Below, piece by piece: positions 24,746 to 35,919 of a DNA stretch of 64,000 nt. Location: positions 10,974,001-11,038,000 of the forward strand of contig OZ018415.1 in assembly GCA_963969595.1 (NCBI GenBank), in the 5' to 3' direction. The stretch is from Neckera pumila (taxonomy: Eukaryota > Streptophyta > Bryopsida > Hypnales > Neckeraceae). The notes below the pieces were generated by a model that did not search any database, was not told the origin of the DNA, and saw nothing but the letters and a program-made list of their open reading frames with translations. The position numbers and the translations under genes are program-made. Within the stretch, counting starts at the first letter, position 1; every line of letters begins with the position of its first letter.

Positions 24746-25084
24746 TAGGTATTAGTGAATCTTAATATGGTTTTACTTATTTATTTTAATGACCCACCTA
24801 GAATAATTTGGAGAAACCTAGGATGTAAGCCAATTCACAATAACCAGAAAACTTAATGTAGATTAGAATAATTTAAGATCTCTACCATTGAATTAGGTTT
24901 CAATGAAAATTTTAATTTTAATATTTTAATATTTAAAGCAAGAAATTAAAAAAAACAAACAAACAATGCAATATGCATTTTAACAGTCGAAGCTAACAGT
25001 TGCAATAGTTCTTTCAGTTTTTAGTTTTTCTTAAATATTAAAATAGAATAAAACTGAAATATGTGAAGCTTACATTTCTTAGTG

Positions 25085-25330
25085 TAACCCGTACATGCCA
25101 AAGGCCTGTTTTGAGATTCCGGAAAACTACGCTTAAATTGAACAAAGATCTAAAATTTTGATAAATTGTATTAAATTTTTTTTTGACTGGAACTGTACAC
25201 ATTTGAAGTAGACATATTAGAGATCATTTGAAAACAGAACACAACAATATCACTTGGAAATTAAAAGATTATAGAGTTTGATTATGAAAGTATAAAATCT
25301 AAGATATTTTTAAAAAAAAAATTTCACTTT
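25085..25330 (+). repeat. Dispersed repeat, copy 1 (copy 2 at 55.6-55.85 kb)
   Basis: It shares long blocks in the same orientation with 55600-55850, such as aacacaacaatatcacttg and tagacatgttagagatc-like text, with scattered substitutions. Both start near a c-cctaaat/cccgtac motif followed by aaggc(c)tgtttt. Ends are not defined well enough for classification. Confidence 0.6.
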
Positions 25331-25549
25331 CCAAGTCTAAAAAATAGGTACCAAGAAATACAAGTTTAGCTTCAAATGACAAACCTATGACCATGGATTT
25401 CAGACTCCACTGCCCTTCACTCAATTTGCTATCCTTTTGCAACTAGATACGTTGTCGTGTTGTACATTTGTACATAGTGTAAAAATATATATTATATGTT
25501 TTATTGAGTAGCTTCAAGGTGACGCCTTCTTGTTGAGGTTCATGACATC

Positions 25550-25556
25550 TATATAA
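25550..25556 (+). promoter_or_regulatory. TATA box candidate
   Basis: TATATAA stands 76 bp upstream of the ATG at 25626, in a sequence (ctatataagaag) of normal plant TATA context. Transcription would start near 25580 and run toward the right-hand transposase gene. Confidence 0.4.
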
Positions 25557-25625
25557 GAAGACGGATCTGCCTAAGCGCTTCATCAAATTCCATCAGTGGT
25601 AGTTGATTTCTACTTTAGGTTTAGA

Positions 25626-25727
25626 ATGTCGAACGAGAGGGTTTTTTCTAAGTCTCAAGATGAAGAATCTCAACCGGAACGTGAGTTTGAATTTTCTCAA
25701 ATTCCTGCAGATGGAGTGATATTTTGA
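25626..25727 (+). CDS. Possible first coding exon of the right-hand transposase gene
   Basis: An ATG frame of 33 codons starts MSNERVFSKSQDEESQPE. It contains a strong-looking splice donor (GAAC|GTGAGT) at about 25680, so the coding exon would be about 54 nt. The placement, a short 5' UTR behind a TATA box, is typical of a real first exon. Assignment to the transposase gene 6 kb downstream is inference, since no other plus-strand gene is visible between them. Confidence 0.3.
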   Translation: MSNERVFSKSQDEESQPEREFEFSQIPADGVIF

Positions 25728-26139
25728 TTGGAACTCTAGTTTTTTTACCTCTACTAGACGTGTGTTGAGTTTGAGTTCTTCATTCCATAGTTGGAGTGAT
25801 TTCTTGCATTAGTTCTGTATTTGTAAAGTAGTATGAGGAAATTATTCAAATAGTTTGCCTTCTCGGTGAATTTGAATGAATTTCCTTCTAAGTTAAAGAT
25901 AAGAAATAGTTGTGGGCCAAGTGAGTGCTCAATTATTGTTGTTGTAGCCTTGAATTGTGAGTTTAGAGAGGACCCCGAATGTTTGGAGGGCAATTGTTGA
26001 AAGTTTGAAGAGTTTTGAAATGAAATTTGGAGGAGTTGTGATCATGGTGTGTATTTTTTAAATTGATCTCATTTGCTTGATTTGGAGTTGTGAATCAAAA
26101 GTTGTCCTAGTTTGAGTGGAGGGGATTTTGTTGCCTTTG

Positions 26140-26460
26140 AAACTAAAAGGCAGAGACTTTGATCAGCCATGAAAGACGGACAGGTTTTTGATTTACAATA
26201 AGATTTGGAGGGAGTGTAGAAAATTGTGTTAGCTTTTCATGAAGCTATCACTCGTTCTATTTGGAGTTTGTATGAGTGAGGTGTAAGTGAAGAAGTGAAA
26301 GAAGGTCTGCTGCCCTTCTTTCTTAAGGCCGAAACTTTGGATGGCCATAGAAGTTGGACAAAGTTTTAAAATTGTTTGAAACTTGGAGGAAAAGTAGGAG
26401 TTTGTGCTAGCTTTCCAAGGAGTTATTACTGATCTCATTTAAAGTTGTGAAGCGTTGGAG
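26140..26460 (+). repeat. Diverged tandem duplication, period about 180 bp
   Basis: Two adjacent blocks share the order: ggc-gaaactttg-at-gccat-aaag, then a ggaca block, then ttggagg, then ttgtg(c/t)tagctttc, then tttgga/aaagttgt. They begin near 26148 and 26328. They lie in the presumed long leader or intron region downstream of the TATA candidate. Confidence 0.5.
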
Positions 26461-26526
26461 GCACTCACCCAAAGTTCAGCTTACAAATTGGAGGTTGAAG
26501 TTGGAGATTAGAGGAGGTGTTGAAGA

Positions 26527-26552
26527 CTTGTGTGTGTGTGTGTGTGTGTGTG
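26527..26552 (+). repeat. (GT)n microsatellite
   Basis: Thirteen TG/GT units in a row. Confidence 0.9.
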
Positions 26553-26999
26553 TGGTTTGTGGCTTTGTAAACTTTGTTGTTGCGGGCGGCTTGGTTTACA
26601 CCATTGCTAGCCTCATTTTGTGTCGTAAGTGACGAAGTGGGGTTAATTGTCTACATGGTCGAGACTTGCTTGTTCTCACAGTGAAACTTGGTTCTTAAAG
26701 CTGGTCACGGGGAGTTTGAAAGTTTAGAAGCCCATCATCCGGACGGCATCTCGTGTTATGCTGTCCGGTTTTACTTGTCCGAGGACTATGGTTTCTTATC
26801 ACCTACCTGACCGAACCCTGACCCGTTTAGAGTCAGCCTCAGGATAGGCCAACAAAGAGCAGTTTCAAGGTGAAGTTGAAGATTCGATGTTCTAAGTAGA
26901 AGATTCAAGGTCTGAGATACAAGATTCGACGCGAACGTTACATACCCTAGTCCTAAACCATTTCAAATTGCAGCCAAAAGCTCTGCGATTTCTCGAGGC

Positions 27000-29900
27000 A
27001 AACTCTCTCTACACAACAATGTATAGAATTTTATTTTTATATTTTAGGGATGAAATTACACATATTCTGTACTTTACAAAAAAATTTAGTTTTTTTTGTG
27101 CATAATTAATTTTTTTGAAGTTTTTTGAAGAAAAAATGAAGAAAATTCATAGTAAATAGAATTTGTTATAAAAAAACTGAATATTTCATGGTGTGTATAC
27201 TACAATGATAATGATAAATATTATGGTGTAAACTCAATTTCTACGTCATTCTATAATTAAAAAATAATTGACATTAAAAACACATCCAAAGTTCAAATTG
27301 TAATAAAATATTCACTATTAAGATTCTTTTGAAATTGCAAATTTGATTAGAAACTAGAATATATGGCCTTCATTTTGTTAGTTGGATTCAAACTCCAGAA
27401 ATGTAATTTTTATGGAGAAATTTTTGATTTAGAGTAAAGAGCAACAATTTTCTAAAATACTCTGAAATAACTTATTTTTTTAAGAACTTCTCGTTTACAT
27501 AAAGACAAACATTGGAAAGACTAAAAACTCAGTTAGATATTCTTCACAACCCAACATAAAAGGTCAACAAGGAAAAGGAAGATGAAAAAATGCTTTTGAA
27601 GTTTTTCCAACTCATAGTATTATTATCGGAACGCTACATAATGGCGCCCATGGCGCTCCAAGGGTAAACGTAATGACATGTATTATCCCAATTAATTTAT
27701 AGCTTTTCAAAATGTGTTTATAATTTATTTTTTATTAATTTCTAATGTGATGTTTTCTATAAGATCTAGTGTGTTTGAAGTTTATTTCCAGGAGTCCTCA
27801 ACATTAGGAAATGTGAAGATTACAATGTACATCTTTGCAGGAAATCTTAATTAAAAAAATTAGAATCAATCATTTCCAAAATTGGATTTATGATGTTGAA
27901 ACCGAATTTCCAAAAGATTTAAAAAAATATGAACCATTAACAAAAGCAACGTGGTTAGATTTTATTTAACTCTAGAGGATTGCCAACACCACATTTTGGT
28001 ACCTTGTGCATTTAGGGGTTAAAACACGTACAAGTAATGAATATTTTAAAATTAAGGATTATAGTTGACGTAAGTGCATACACTTTTTGGAAGCGTAGAC
28101 ATTTAAGCAAGAAATCCCAGGAAAAAACATAATAATTTTTTTTTCTATTCCTTTTTAAAAAATTTAAGAAATTGAAAAATGAAACGGTAGATGCAATCGT
28201 AAGCTCTAGTTTTTGTAATCCTTATAACATGTTGGGTGCTTTTCATTCAAAATGTCTTCTTGATTTTTTATTTCTTTTTGTTTTGAAATAAAGCTTTTAA
28301 ATTTAACCTTCATTAAAAATAACAATTCCAAATTAATCTAAAATATCTTACAATTGATGTAATTTTAATTCCACTTTGATTATAATTATAATTATTTGAT
28401 TATTTCACGAACAATTACAGAAATTGGAGTGAAAAGGAAAAAAAAACTGCACATGTGAAAAATAATAATAATTTATATACATCAAGAGCATTATAAGATA
28501 AATTCAGCTTCACCAAGAAATTTGATTTGAAGGTCATTGTTAGGTGTGTTCAATGTAAAGAATAAGACATGTAAAGCATAAATTATCTTACTAGTGCACA
28601 TTGGTACTTGTACATCTTGAATTAGTTTCAAATTCCTTCAACTAGTTCTGCAATATTGCCAATTTCATGCTAACTTTTTGTTGAAAGTAAAAGTATAATA
28701 ATTTTTCATGTAAGGGAAGTAAATCTTTTTATAATGATTCAATTTATAGTTTATAGTTTTCTTTAATGAAAATATAAGATTGAGACATAATGCTTGAACA
28801 CAATTAGAAAGGAGGAATGTAGAAAAGATGTGATGTTCAGGAAGTATATTTTTATGTCCACAATTTTGTAGGGTACAAGATTCAAGTTTCCAATATTTAT
28901 CAAGTATATTATGAATGCATTATATTGGCTATGGAAAAAATATTCAAACACATTTTGACAAACAGTATTTGAACATAAGATAAATTTGTGCATTTTGAAT
29001 TTATATATTTCTTGCAAGTGCCTTCTAATTGAACACTACGGTCTATAAGATGTTTAAGTACAAACAGTAGTTGCTTACTTTAATGAAGATCGTAATTCAT
29101 GTGTCATTGTTTGGTTAGAATGTGGTTATAATTGCATGTAAGGAAAGTCGATGTTGTTTGGACACATTATAAAGTACTTAGTAGATTAATGGCTTTATCA
29201 AAGCCCTGCCCTTTGTGTCATTTTGTTTTATCTGCATTGCACTATAGTTCATGATAATTGATTTTTAGTGTGATAAGACTCTGGAAGTGAATAATCTAGA
29301 ATTGTATCTACAATTCAGCTTGATGTACAGATGTTGCGCTTTCTTATAAGTCATAGAATTAGAAAGAGGTAGTAGTCATCCTCCGTAATTGCAGTGAATT
29401 TATTATGTGGAGCAATTATTCAAGCATATACATATATTGCTACTCAATGTTGAATTGTAAGAAATAATTTTAATAGTAGATAGAATATAGAAGAATGTGA
29501 AATTGCATGTGAGCACAGTTGATTAAAAATTGATTAAAATATATTAATTTTGTTGTTAGTATAGAATATATTGCAATTTCTATTTTTCATTAATATTGAA
29601 GCATTCAATGATTACGTATTTGCTTAATTTTATAGTATCAAGAAGAGTTATGGTGTATGTGCCTCTATGAAAATTTTAAATCTGTGATTATTTTGCTTAA
29701 GAATTCACTTTTGGCTTTTAGAGAACATAAACAAAATGGAGTTTAGTAGCCTAATTATAAAGCTTTCTCTCACTTCATGCACATAAATGTAGCAAAAGTG
29801 ATAATTCCATGTTGTAATTTCATGTAAAATTGTTCAAGCAAAATTATTTTTTGATGAGTTTGATTTATTTTATTAAATTTTAGAGATTTGTGTGTCTAAA

Positions 29901-30220
29901 AAAATATTGAACAATTGAATTTAGAATGAAAGGAGTGAATTATGACTTATGATGAATTTATTGTGTGGGCAATCAATGTAGTACAAATATATGAATTCAT
30001 AATTTGAATAGAATTTTTGGAAATGCCTAGAAAAAACATACGAAGTACACTACTTTATAAGATAGTTCCATGCAATCAAAATCCAATTTGTCATATCTCA
30101 ATTGCATTGCAGAGTCGAATGTCATTATCCTATAAAATTTGAAAAATAGTCTTCTGAATTTCTAAACTTCATACGGTAGACAACACTTTTGTAAAGGTTG
30201 AGTGAACTATTTTTGAAATT
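27000..30220. other. AT-rich interior of the giant element, no gene recognised
   Basis: Very AT-rich sequence with short chance frames only. A lone ggggttaa at about 28013-28020 resembles the right end of the TTAA-bounded family, but no matching left end was found nearby. Confidence 0.5.
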
Positions 30221-30224
30221 TTAG

Positions 30225-30850
30225 AACATTGACCCTGCAAGAGGTGATGATTTTCACATCATTATTTCTGAAGGACGTATTCAAGAAAGGAAACTGAAGA
30301 GTCTTGGACTTGGATTGATTTTTATGAAATGTAATTCAGTATTATTCCTTGAATTTGTTTTTGTTTTAAATTAAGTGAGTGAGGGCTTTATTTATATGTG
30401 TGAAATGAAGATTATAAACTTTGTTCTTAGAAGTTTTTGCTTTATTGATATTATATTTGGAAAATGAAAAGCAAGCTTGACAAACAGCAGTACAAGAGGT
30501 AGTGGAGACAACGATTGTAGAAATCAACAATTTAGAACAAAATCGTTTGAAACGGAACGAGTTATTATTTTTGGAGAAGTTAGAGTTATTGAGGAGAATT
30601 TAAAAAAGTTTTTAAAATTATTTGAATGTTGCATTCAAATAATATTGGATATTATTATTTAATGTAGCATCAAATGGTAGAATGTAGATATAATTTGTGG
30701 ATTCTCTTATACAACATTGTTACAATTTGTTTAGGATGTGATGGGTGCTTTTGTAATACCATATCTTGTGAGTGATAAAAATGTAAATGGCCCTATGGTT
30801 CCAATGCCAAACTTGGAGTTCAACGTGCTGCCCTCTATTATTAAGTATAG
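30225..30850 (+). pseudogene. Possible upstream exons of the right-hand transposase gene
   Basis: Three short segments look more coding-like than their surroundings and each follows an acceptor-like or open boundary. Near 30225 (after tttag) the translation starts NIDPARGDDFHIIISEG. Near 30478 it starts TNSSTRGSGDNDCRNQQF. Near 30735 (after tttag) it starts DVMGAFVIPYLVSDKNV and stays open for about 43 codons. Donor sites are ambiguous, so the exons cannot be joined reliably to each other or to the ATG at 31697. If real, the main 3.2 kb frame is the last exon of a longer gene. Confidence 0.3.
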
Positions 30851-31696
30851 TTCACAGTGATTGTAATGAAATCATATGACCATGTTCTCATGAATGCCCA
30901 ATTTTTTAATTAATTCATGTTTCACAATATGTGATTATTGATGAATAGATATAGAGAGTTCTAAATGTGGTTATGAATTCCTATGAGGTTGGAAGGTGCA
31001 CAACAATTATATTGGCAAATGTTCCATTTGAAAAAATATTTGATTGCAAATCAAAAGAAACTTTTTTAAGTAATTTCAAAGTTCTACACTTCATCATGCA
31101 AACAAACATTGAGTAGTGAACAAAGTACAGTAAATGAAAGAACTAAGCTTTTGTAGACATGGTATTTAAAATTTGATATATGACCTTGTATTTATTGTAT
31201 CTGAAGTATGAGTACTAATTCTTGAATTGGAATTAAAATATGTCTGAAGTACATGTAGATATATTTCAAATTTGAAATGATTTCATGATGTTAATGAAAA
31301 GATAAGAAGGTCTAACGCATATCATAAGAATGAAATGAAAACTCAATAGAGTAGACTATGAGAACAATATGTTGTGCCTGGGAACTTAGTAAGAATTAGC
31401 AATGTCCATTTCATCTGCCTTCATTACATGAAAGAAGTTGTAAAACAAGTTAGAAATGATAGCAAAATTTATTGTAATTTTATGAAAGATATATTTGAAT
31501 TGGTTAATGCATTATAGTTTATTTTTTTATTAAGAAAAGAATACTAGGTCGACATGACCAAAAATTTAGTATAAATTGAAGGGAATTGATGAGTTGAATT
31601 CTTTTTTTTTATAGCAATAATACTTATGTCTTCATTTATTGGCCTAACAATGCCATGCACATGTGAATGGTATAATAATCGAAGCAAACAACAACT

Positions 31697-34600
31697 ATGG
31701 ATGTCAGAGGTTTTGGGAGCCCTGTGGCACTTCCGGTGATAGCAACAATGGGAGGACCCACTGGAGGGAGTGTTGGACAAAAGGTAGTCCGAGCCCGTCG
31801 TGCAATTCTGTTTGAAAGCAGTAGTATTGAAAGGCATGACGTTAGGACAGAGAGGAGGGTAGACACCGTGGAACTGCTCTCAGAAGGTGGAGGAGTGGTT
31901 GGAAGTGGAGCCATTGATGAGAGTATTATATGTGGAATGGAGCTGCACCATGTTAAGCTATGCCCTCATGAGGTTGCTGTGAAGGTGTTGCATGTTGTAG
32001 ATACAACAATTTGGACGGGAGAAATAGTAGGGGAACGTCTTGGTCAATGTGTGGGGTTGGTGATTCGGTGGAAGAAATCAAGAGTCCGTATTACAAGACA
32101 AGAAAAGACAAGTACTGCAAAATCTCGTAGAGGACAAAATTCAACCTTCTCTACTGTAGCAACATCGGAGTTTGAGTTCCACGAGAGCAACAGTACTCCT
32201 GGTCCATTGGAAATATCTTAGAGCACCCCTGGTACTAGTAGCACCCCTCATCAGAGCTCTCCAAGAATCGAACAGTTGAATAGCTTTGGAAGAAATATAG
32301 AAGTGAGGGATGGGTTACCGGATTGTAGTAGTATCCAAAGCTATTCTATGGCTACCCGAAGGAGATGAGAATGAGGACCACGTGTAAGAGGAGAAGCATT
32401 GAGTCAGAAAGTGACCTTGCAAAGTGTATTGGCAGCAAAAAATAAAGGTGGGTGCAAGCAAAATTGCTTGACAAAAATAGACAAGAAATACATATTGAAC
32501 TAGAGGTACATGGCATGGGGACAGAAGTACAAGCTCCGATCAATGTGGATACTACAAATGTTGAGCGCTTTCTACAGAAGAACGGAAAGAGAGAGGAGGG
32601 ACAAGTATGAGACAAAACTAGATGGCTTTCAAGTTTGCAATGCTTGCTACGCTACAACACTTGGTTACTCGCAACGATGGTTCAAGCAATTGAAGCAATT
32701 TCAGCAGATATATGGAAGAGTGGCTACGATACATGGAAACACATGTCACTTGAGAAAAGGAGCAAAACTGTCTGCAGCACGTGAGAGTTTTGAAGAGTTT
32801 GTGAAGGAAGCTGGATGCACTCAACCTCACAGACAAGTACGGAGGAAGGCAAACAATAGCATAGTACCATTGATATTGTTATCCATGAACACAACGAAGG
32901 TGGATGTATTCAACTACGTCAACGAAGAAGTGAAGAAGATGGTAGATGGAGAGCCACTGTCCTTTGCTTCTTTCCATCGGTTGTAGCGCAAGGAATTTCC
33001 AGACGTACAAATTCCACCATACTCCCGATTTTCAAAATGTTATCACTGTTGGGAATATAAATGTGGAATGGAAGGTACAACTAATGTAGCAACGCGTGCG
33101 GAGATAAAGAAGTGGTACATTATACACATCCAACATCAAATAGAAGAGAGGTGCAATTATTGGTTGTTCAAGAGGTCAGTAATGATAACACCAGACTTGT
33201 ATTTGTGCTTGATAGTAGACGGCATGGACCAGAACACGACCATGGTTCCAAAGATGAGGCAAACCGTGTAGAATATAGAATCTCGATTTGTGAAAACTCA
33301 TCTTTGTGGAGTACTGGTGCATGGGATTGGATTGTATGCAGATGTGTGGATTGACGCACACCACAAGCATGACAGCAATCAGGTGATAAGTATAGTAATG
33401 CACGTGATATCTGATGTACGGAGACGGAAGGGGAAGCTGCCGCCAACTTTGCAAATTCAAGCGGACAATACAACTCGCAAAAACAAGAACATATATATGT
33501 TTGCCTTGTGTGCAGCATTAGTGGGCATGGATTACTTCCAAGAGGTGCAATTATGTTTTCTAATTGTAGGGCACACGCACAAAGACATAGACCAACGGTT
33601 TAGTATAATTTCAAACACGCTGAAGAGGACCAATATTGATTCTCTGGATGAGTTGTTGTTTTTGGTTGAGAAAGGGACATCATACACGGAGTCCTTCGTT
33701 AGTGCACAAAAACTTGAAAATGTTCGTGATTGGAAATCATTCATCACACCACACCTTCTAAGGGGGGGAGACCAATTAACAGGGATAACATTTTTACATC
33801 ACATGAGGTTCTACATGGAGAATGGAGTGCCTAGAGTTCAGCACAAGCAATTCAGCAAGGACGCGTGGGGACCGGCAGAATGGCACATGTGCTTACAATC
33901 CGTATCGAGCCCAATAGAGAAGCTCGATCTAGCAGAGGTGTTTGCGGCAGATGAGAGAGAGCTGAGGGTGCTCGAAGATATCATTGTATATAAGGACAAA
34001 TGTGTGGAGAGAGGAATGCATATGGAAAAGAACCTTGAAGCAAAAAAGAAAACAAAAGAGTTCAAGAAGTATTTGAGAGAATTTCCCAATATGGATAGAA
34101 CGGTGGAGCGGGACCTACCATTTTGGCCATTAAGAGTTGAAGGGAATGAAAGGAAGCACACGGAGTTGAACAGAGTTCCTGTTGGAGGAGAAGAATCGAA
34201 CGTGATGTTGGCTGCAGTAGACTCGATCATGGCAACAATGCCAAATCCAGAAACACGAGGCTATTTCGGTCCCCGAAGAAACAAACCAATACAACTTGCG
34301 GGGAATAGGGCCCCAAGAAAAAGGAGGGTGAAGGAAGGCACAAATACAACTGCAACAACAAGCGCAGAAGAAGGGCAGGATCCATTTCTAGTGTTCGAAC
34401 CAGAGAAAGATCTACAAGTTGGACAATTTGTGGCCCTCAGTGTAGAGGCAACTGAAGTACGAGAAGGCGTGCTGTTTTTTCTTGGGAAGGTGTTGGAGTT
34501 TGGTCAGCGCAAGCAAGCAACAGAGATGAAAGTGATATGGTATTGGCCAATTTAGAGGGCAGGAAATGGCATAAGTGGAAGCTCAAGCAGAGAGCGTTAT

Positions 34601-34867
34601 GCAAATTTCATTAGAGCGTTGTGGGAGCCTTCTTGTGAACAACATGGATGGATAGAGAAAGAAGCTACTATTTTCTCATAGATAAACATACCTATGAAAT
34701 CAAGAAGCGGGATTATGCAAGATGACAGTGTACGAGTTCATGAAGAGGTAACAGAGGAAGAAGTCAGTATCCCAATACTAACGAAACCTCATTTGCTAGA
34801 ATACATTGCAATGCAGATGGAGGAGTTGGACAATGAACGTTTGCGGAATGACGTACATGCATATTGA
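31697..34867 (+). pseudogene. DUF7869-type transposase-like gene, one frame with eight internal stops
   Basis: A single frame of 1,057 codons runs from ATG 31697 to TGA 34865-34867 without any frameshift. Internal stops are TAG at 32219, 32501, 32984, 33269, 34553 and 34679, and TGA at 32366 and 32372. Domain order: polar N-terminus; an N-terminal block with VCNACYATTLGYSQRWF, typical of this family; a zinc-knuckle-like FSKCYHCWEYKCG near 33038; then a probable RNase-H-like core. That core has LIVDGMDQ (Asp at 33218), QADNTTRKNKN (Asp at 33464) and VGHTHKDIDQRFS (Asp at 33584 and 33590). These are the conserved acidic positions of DUF7869 proteins and plausibly a DDE/DDD triad. The C-terminus resembles the usual tail leading to a KVIWYWP motif. 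The core residues survive although the gene is broken. It is close to the right inverted repeat and is the best candidate mobilising enzyme of the giant element. Confidence 0.8.
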
Positions 34868-35274
34868 AGTGAAGTATTACATTTAGAGGGACTTATAGGA
34901 ATTGTCAATGTAGCGTATATTTATTGTCAATAGTAGTGGACTTGAGCTTAGCTAATTGAGTATTATGGAAATGTTGAAGCTATTTGCACTTACAAAAATC
35001 ATTTGTAATAATGATGTACAGAATTTTGTATATGTATCAAGAAGCATCATTGCAGTCGTGAACTTGTGAATTGAAAAGCAAAATCATGTGTAGTACTTCA
35101 TGAATGGAAAAAAAAATGGCTCAAATACAATCATTGCACAAAGAAGAATGAATGTCTCATTCTACAATTCTCTACAATTCTAAGAAAACAAAAATGGGCA
35201 CCCCCCTCCCCCCCCCCCCCCTTTTGGTGAAGAGCTCATTTTTACTTGTATGGTTTGTAAGTGTAGTTTTATAA
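34868..35274. other. Subterminal non-coding region of the giant element, with poly-C tract
   Basis: About 400 bp between the transposase stop and the right inverted repeat. It holds AT-rich sequence, probably the 3' UTR, and a C-rich run at about 35201-35221. No feature matching the left subterminal region beyond the TIR was seen. Confidence 0.5.
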
Positions 35275-35305
35275 GGCCAAGTGCAAAAATGACGAATTCT
35301 GTGGG
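35275..35305 (-). repeat. Right terminal inverted repeat of the giant element
   Basis: On the plus strand it starts ggccaagtgcaaaaatgacg and ends attctgtggg. Compared inward with the left end it differs at positions 2, 6 and 15 only. The last five bases overlap the flanking direct repeat, so the exact end lies between 35300 and 35305. Confidence 0.75.
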
Positions 35306-35353
35306 TGGGGGTCTAAAGCAGTGTTGGTAGCCTCTTGCGGAGGTAAAGACTAG
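35301..35353 (+). repeat. Right copy of the 53-bp direct repeat flanking the giant element
   Basis: Identical to 11046-11098. Beyond it the sequence continues ggtgaatgtatag into the rest of the small element at 35311-35577, which shows what the empty site looked like. Confidence 0.8.
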
Positions 35354-35577
35354 GGTGAATGTATAGAAAATGGACCCCTATTTTTTGCCGTCTTTGTTCA
35401 ATTGTTAACACCTCTCCTAGCTAATTTGGGACCTCTGATTGCAAATATGAACTCAGAATTTGCAAAACAATTCATTCATTGCAAATAAAACTTTATGGTA
35501 TTTTCCCCACGGGTAAAACGGGGGGCAAAACGGTTGGCCTCCGCAAGAGGCTCCCAATACTGCTTTAAGACACGACC
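35311..35577. mobile_element. MITE-like element, ~270 bp, target of the giant insertion
   Basis: Inverted ends of about 33 bp: gtctaaagcagtgttgg at the left and, in inverse, gtcttaaagcagtattgg at the right, both continuing agcctcttgcggagg. The interior shares the block ctctgattgcaaatatgaa with the inverse of 35920-36140. No coding frame. A third copy of the left end lies at 11054-11098 because of the target duplication. Confidence 0.65.
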
Positions 35578-35919
35578 GGGTTGGGGCTTCAACTGAAGGC
35601 CGTGAGCCCTGAGTAACTTCAGTACAACTGGCAATTGGTGCCTGGCTCCTCCTGCGGTACGTTATTAATCGAAGTTCAGTGCGTGCCTCACCTGCCGCTG
35701 TTGTGGCCTTGTGGCCTTGTCTTGTGCCCTTTCTTGTGTACGTTTTCAGGGAGGTTTTCTAGGACCTGGGTCCTGTACATTTGGATTCAAATCAATGTAC
35801 CAGAGATACATTGTTGGACAAATGGGAAAGGAAGAGCTAGGTGAAAAAAAATTACATGGATGAGGAGCCCCTGAACCAGAGCGTGGACTAAGGAGTGAAG
35901 TTACTTACTCCATTGGCCC

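Larger units (their letters stand above)
11099..35305. mobile_element. Candidate giant DNA transposon, ~24.2 kb, with TIRs and long flanking direct repeats
   Basis: Terminal inverted repeats of 31 bp lie at 11099-11129 and 35275-35305. Read inward they start CTCACCGAATTCGTTA and CCCACAGAATTCGTCA and both continue TTTTTGCACTTGGCC; by eye 28 of 31 positions match. Directly outside are identical 48-53 bp direct repeats. Two large transposon-type genes lie 0.4-0.5 kb inside each end and are transcribed outward: an unknown acidic protein on the left and a DUF7869-type transposase on the right. The interior (16-31 kb) is AT-rich, with possible upstream exons and older small insertions. Both genes are broken by stops, so this copy is inactive. 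An assembly of several unrelated elements is possible, but the nested TIRs plus direct repeats argue for one unit. Confidence 0.72.

Noticed and set aside
31697..34867. A variant genetic code reading TAG (and TGA) as sense
   Set aside because: The two intact genes in the window contain no internal TAG, TAA or TGA and end normally in TGA, so the stops reflect decay of transposon genes.
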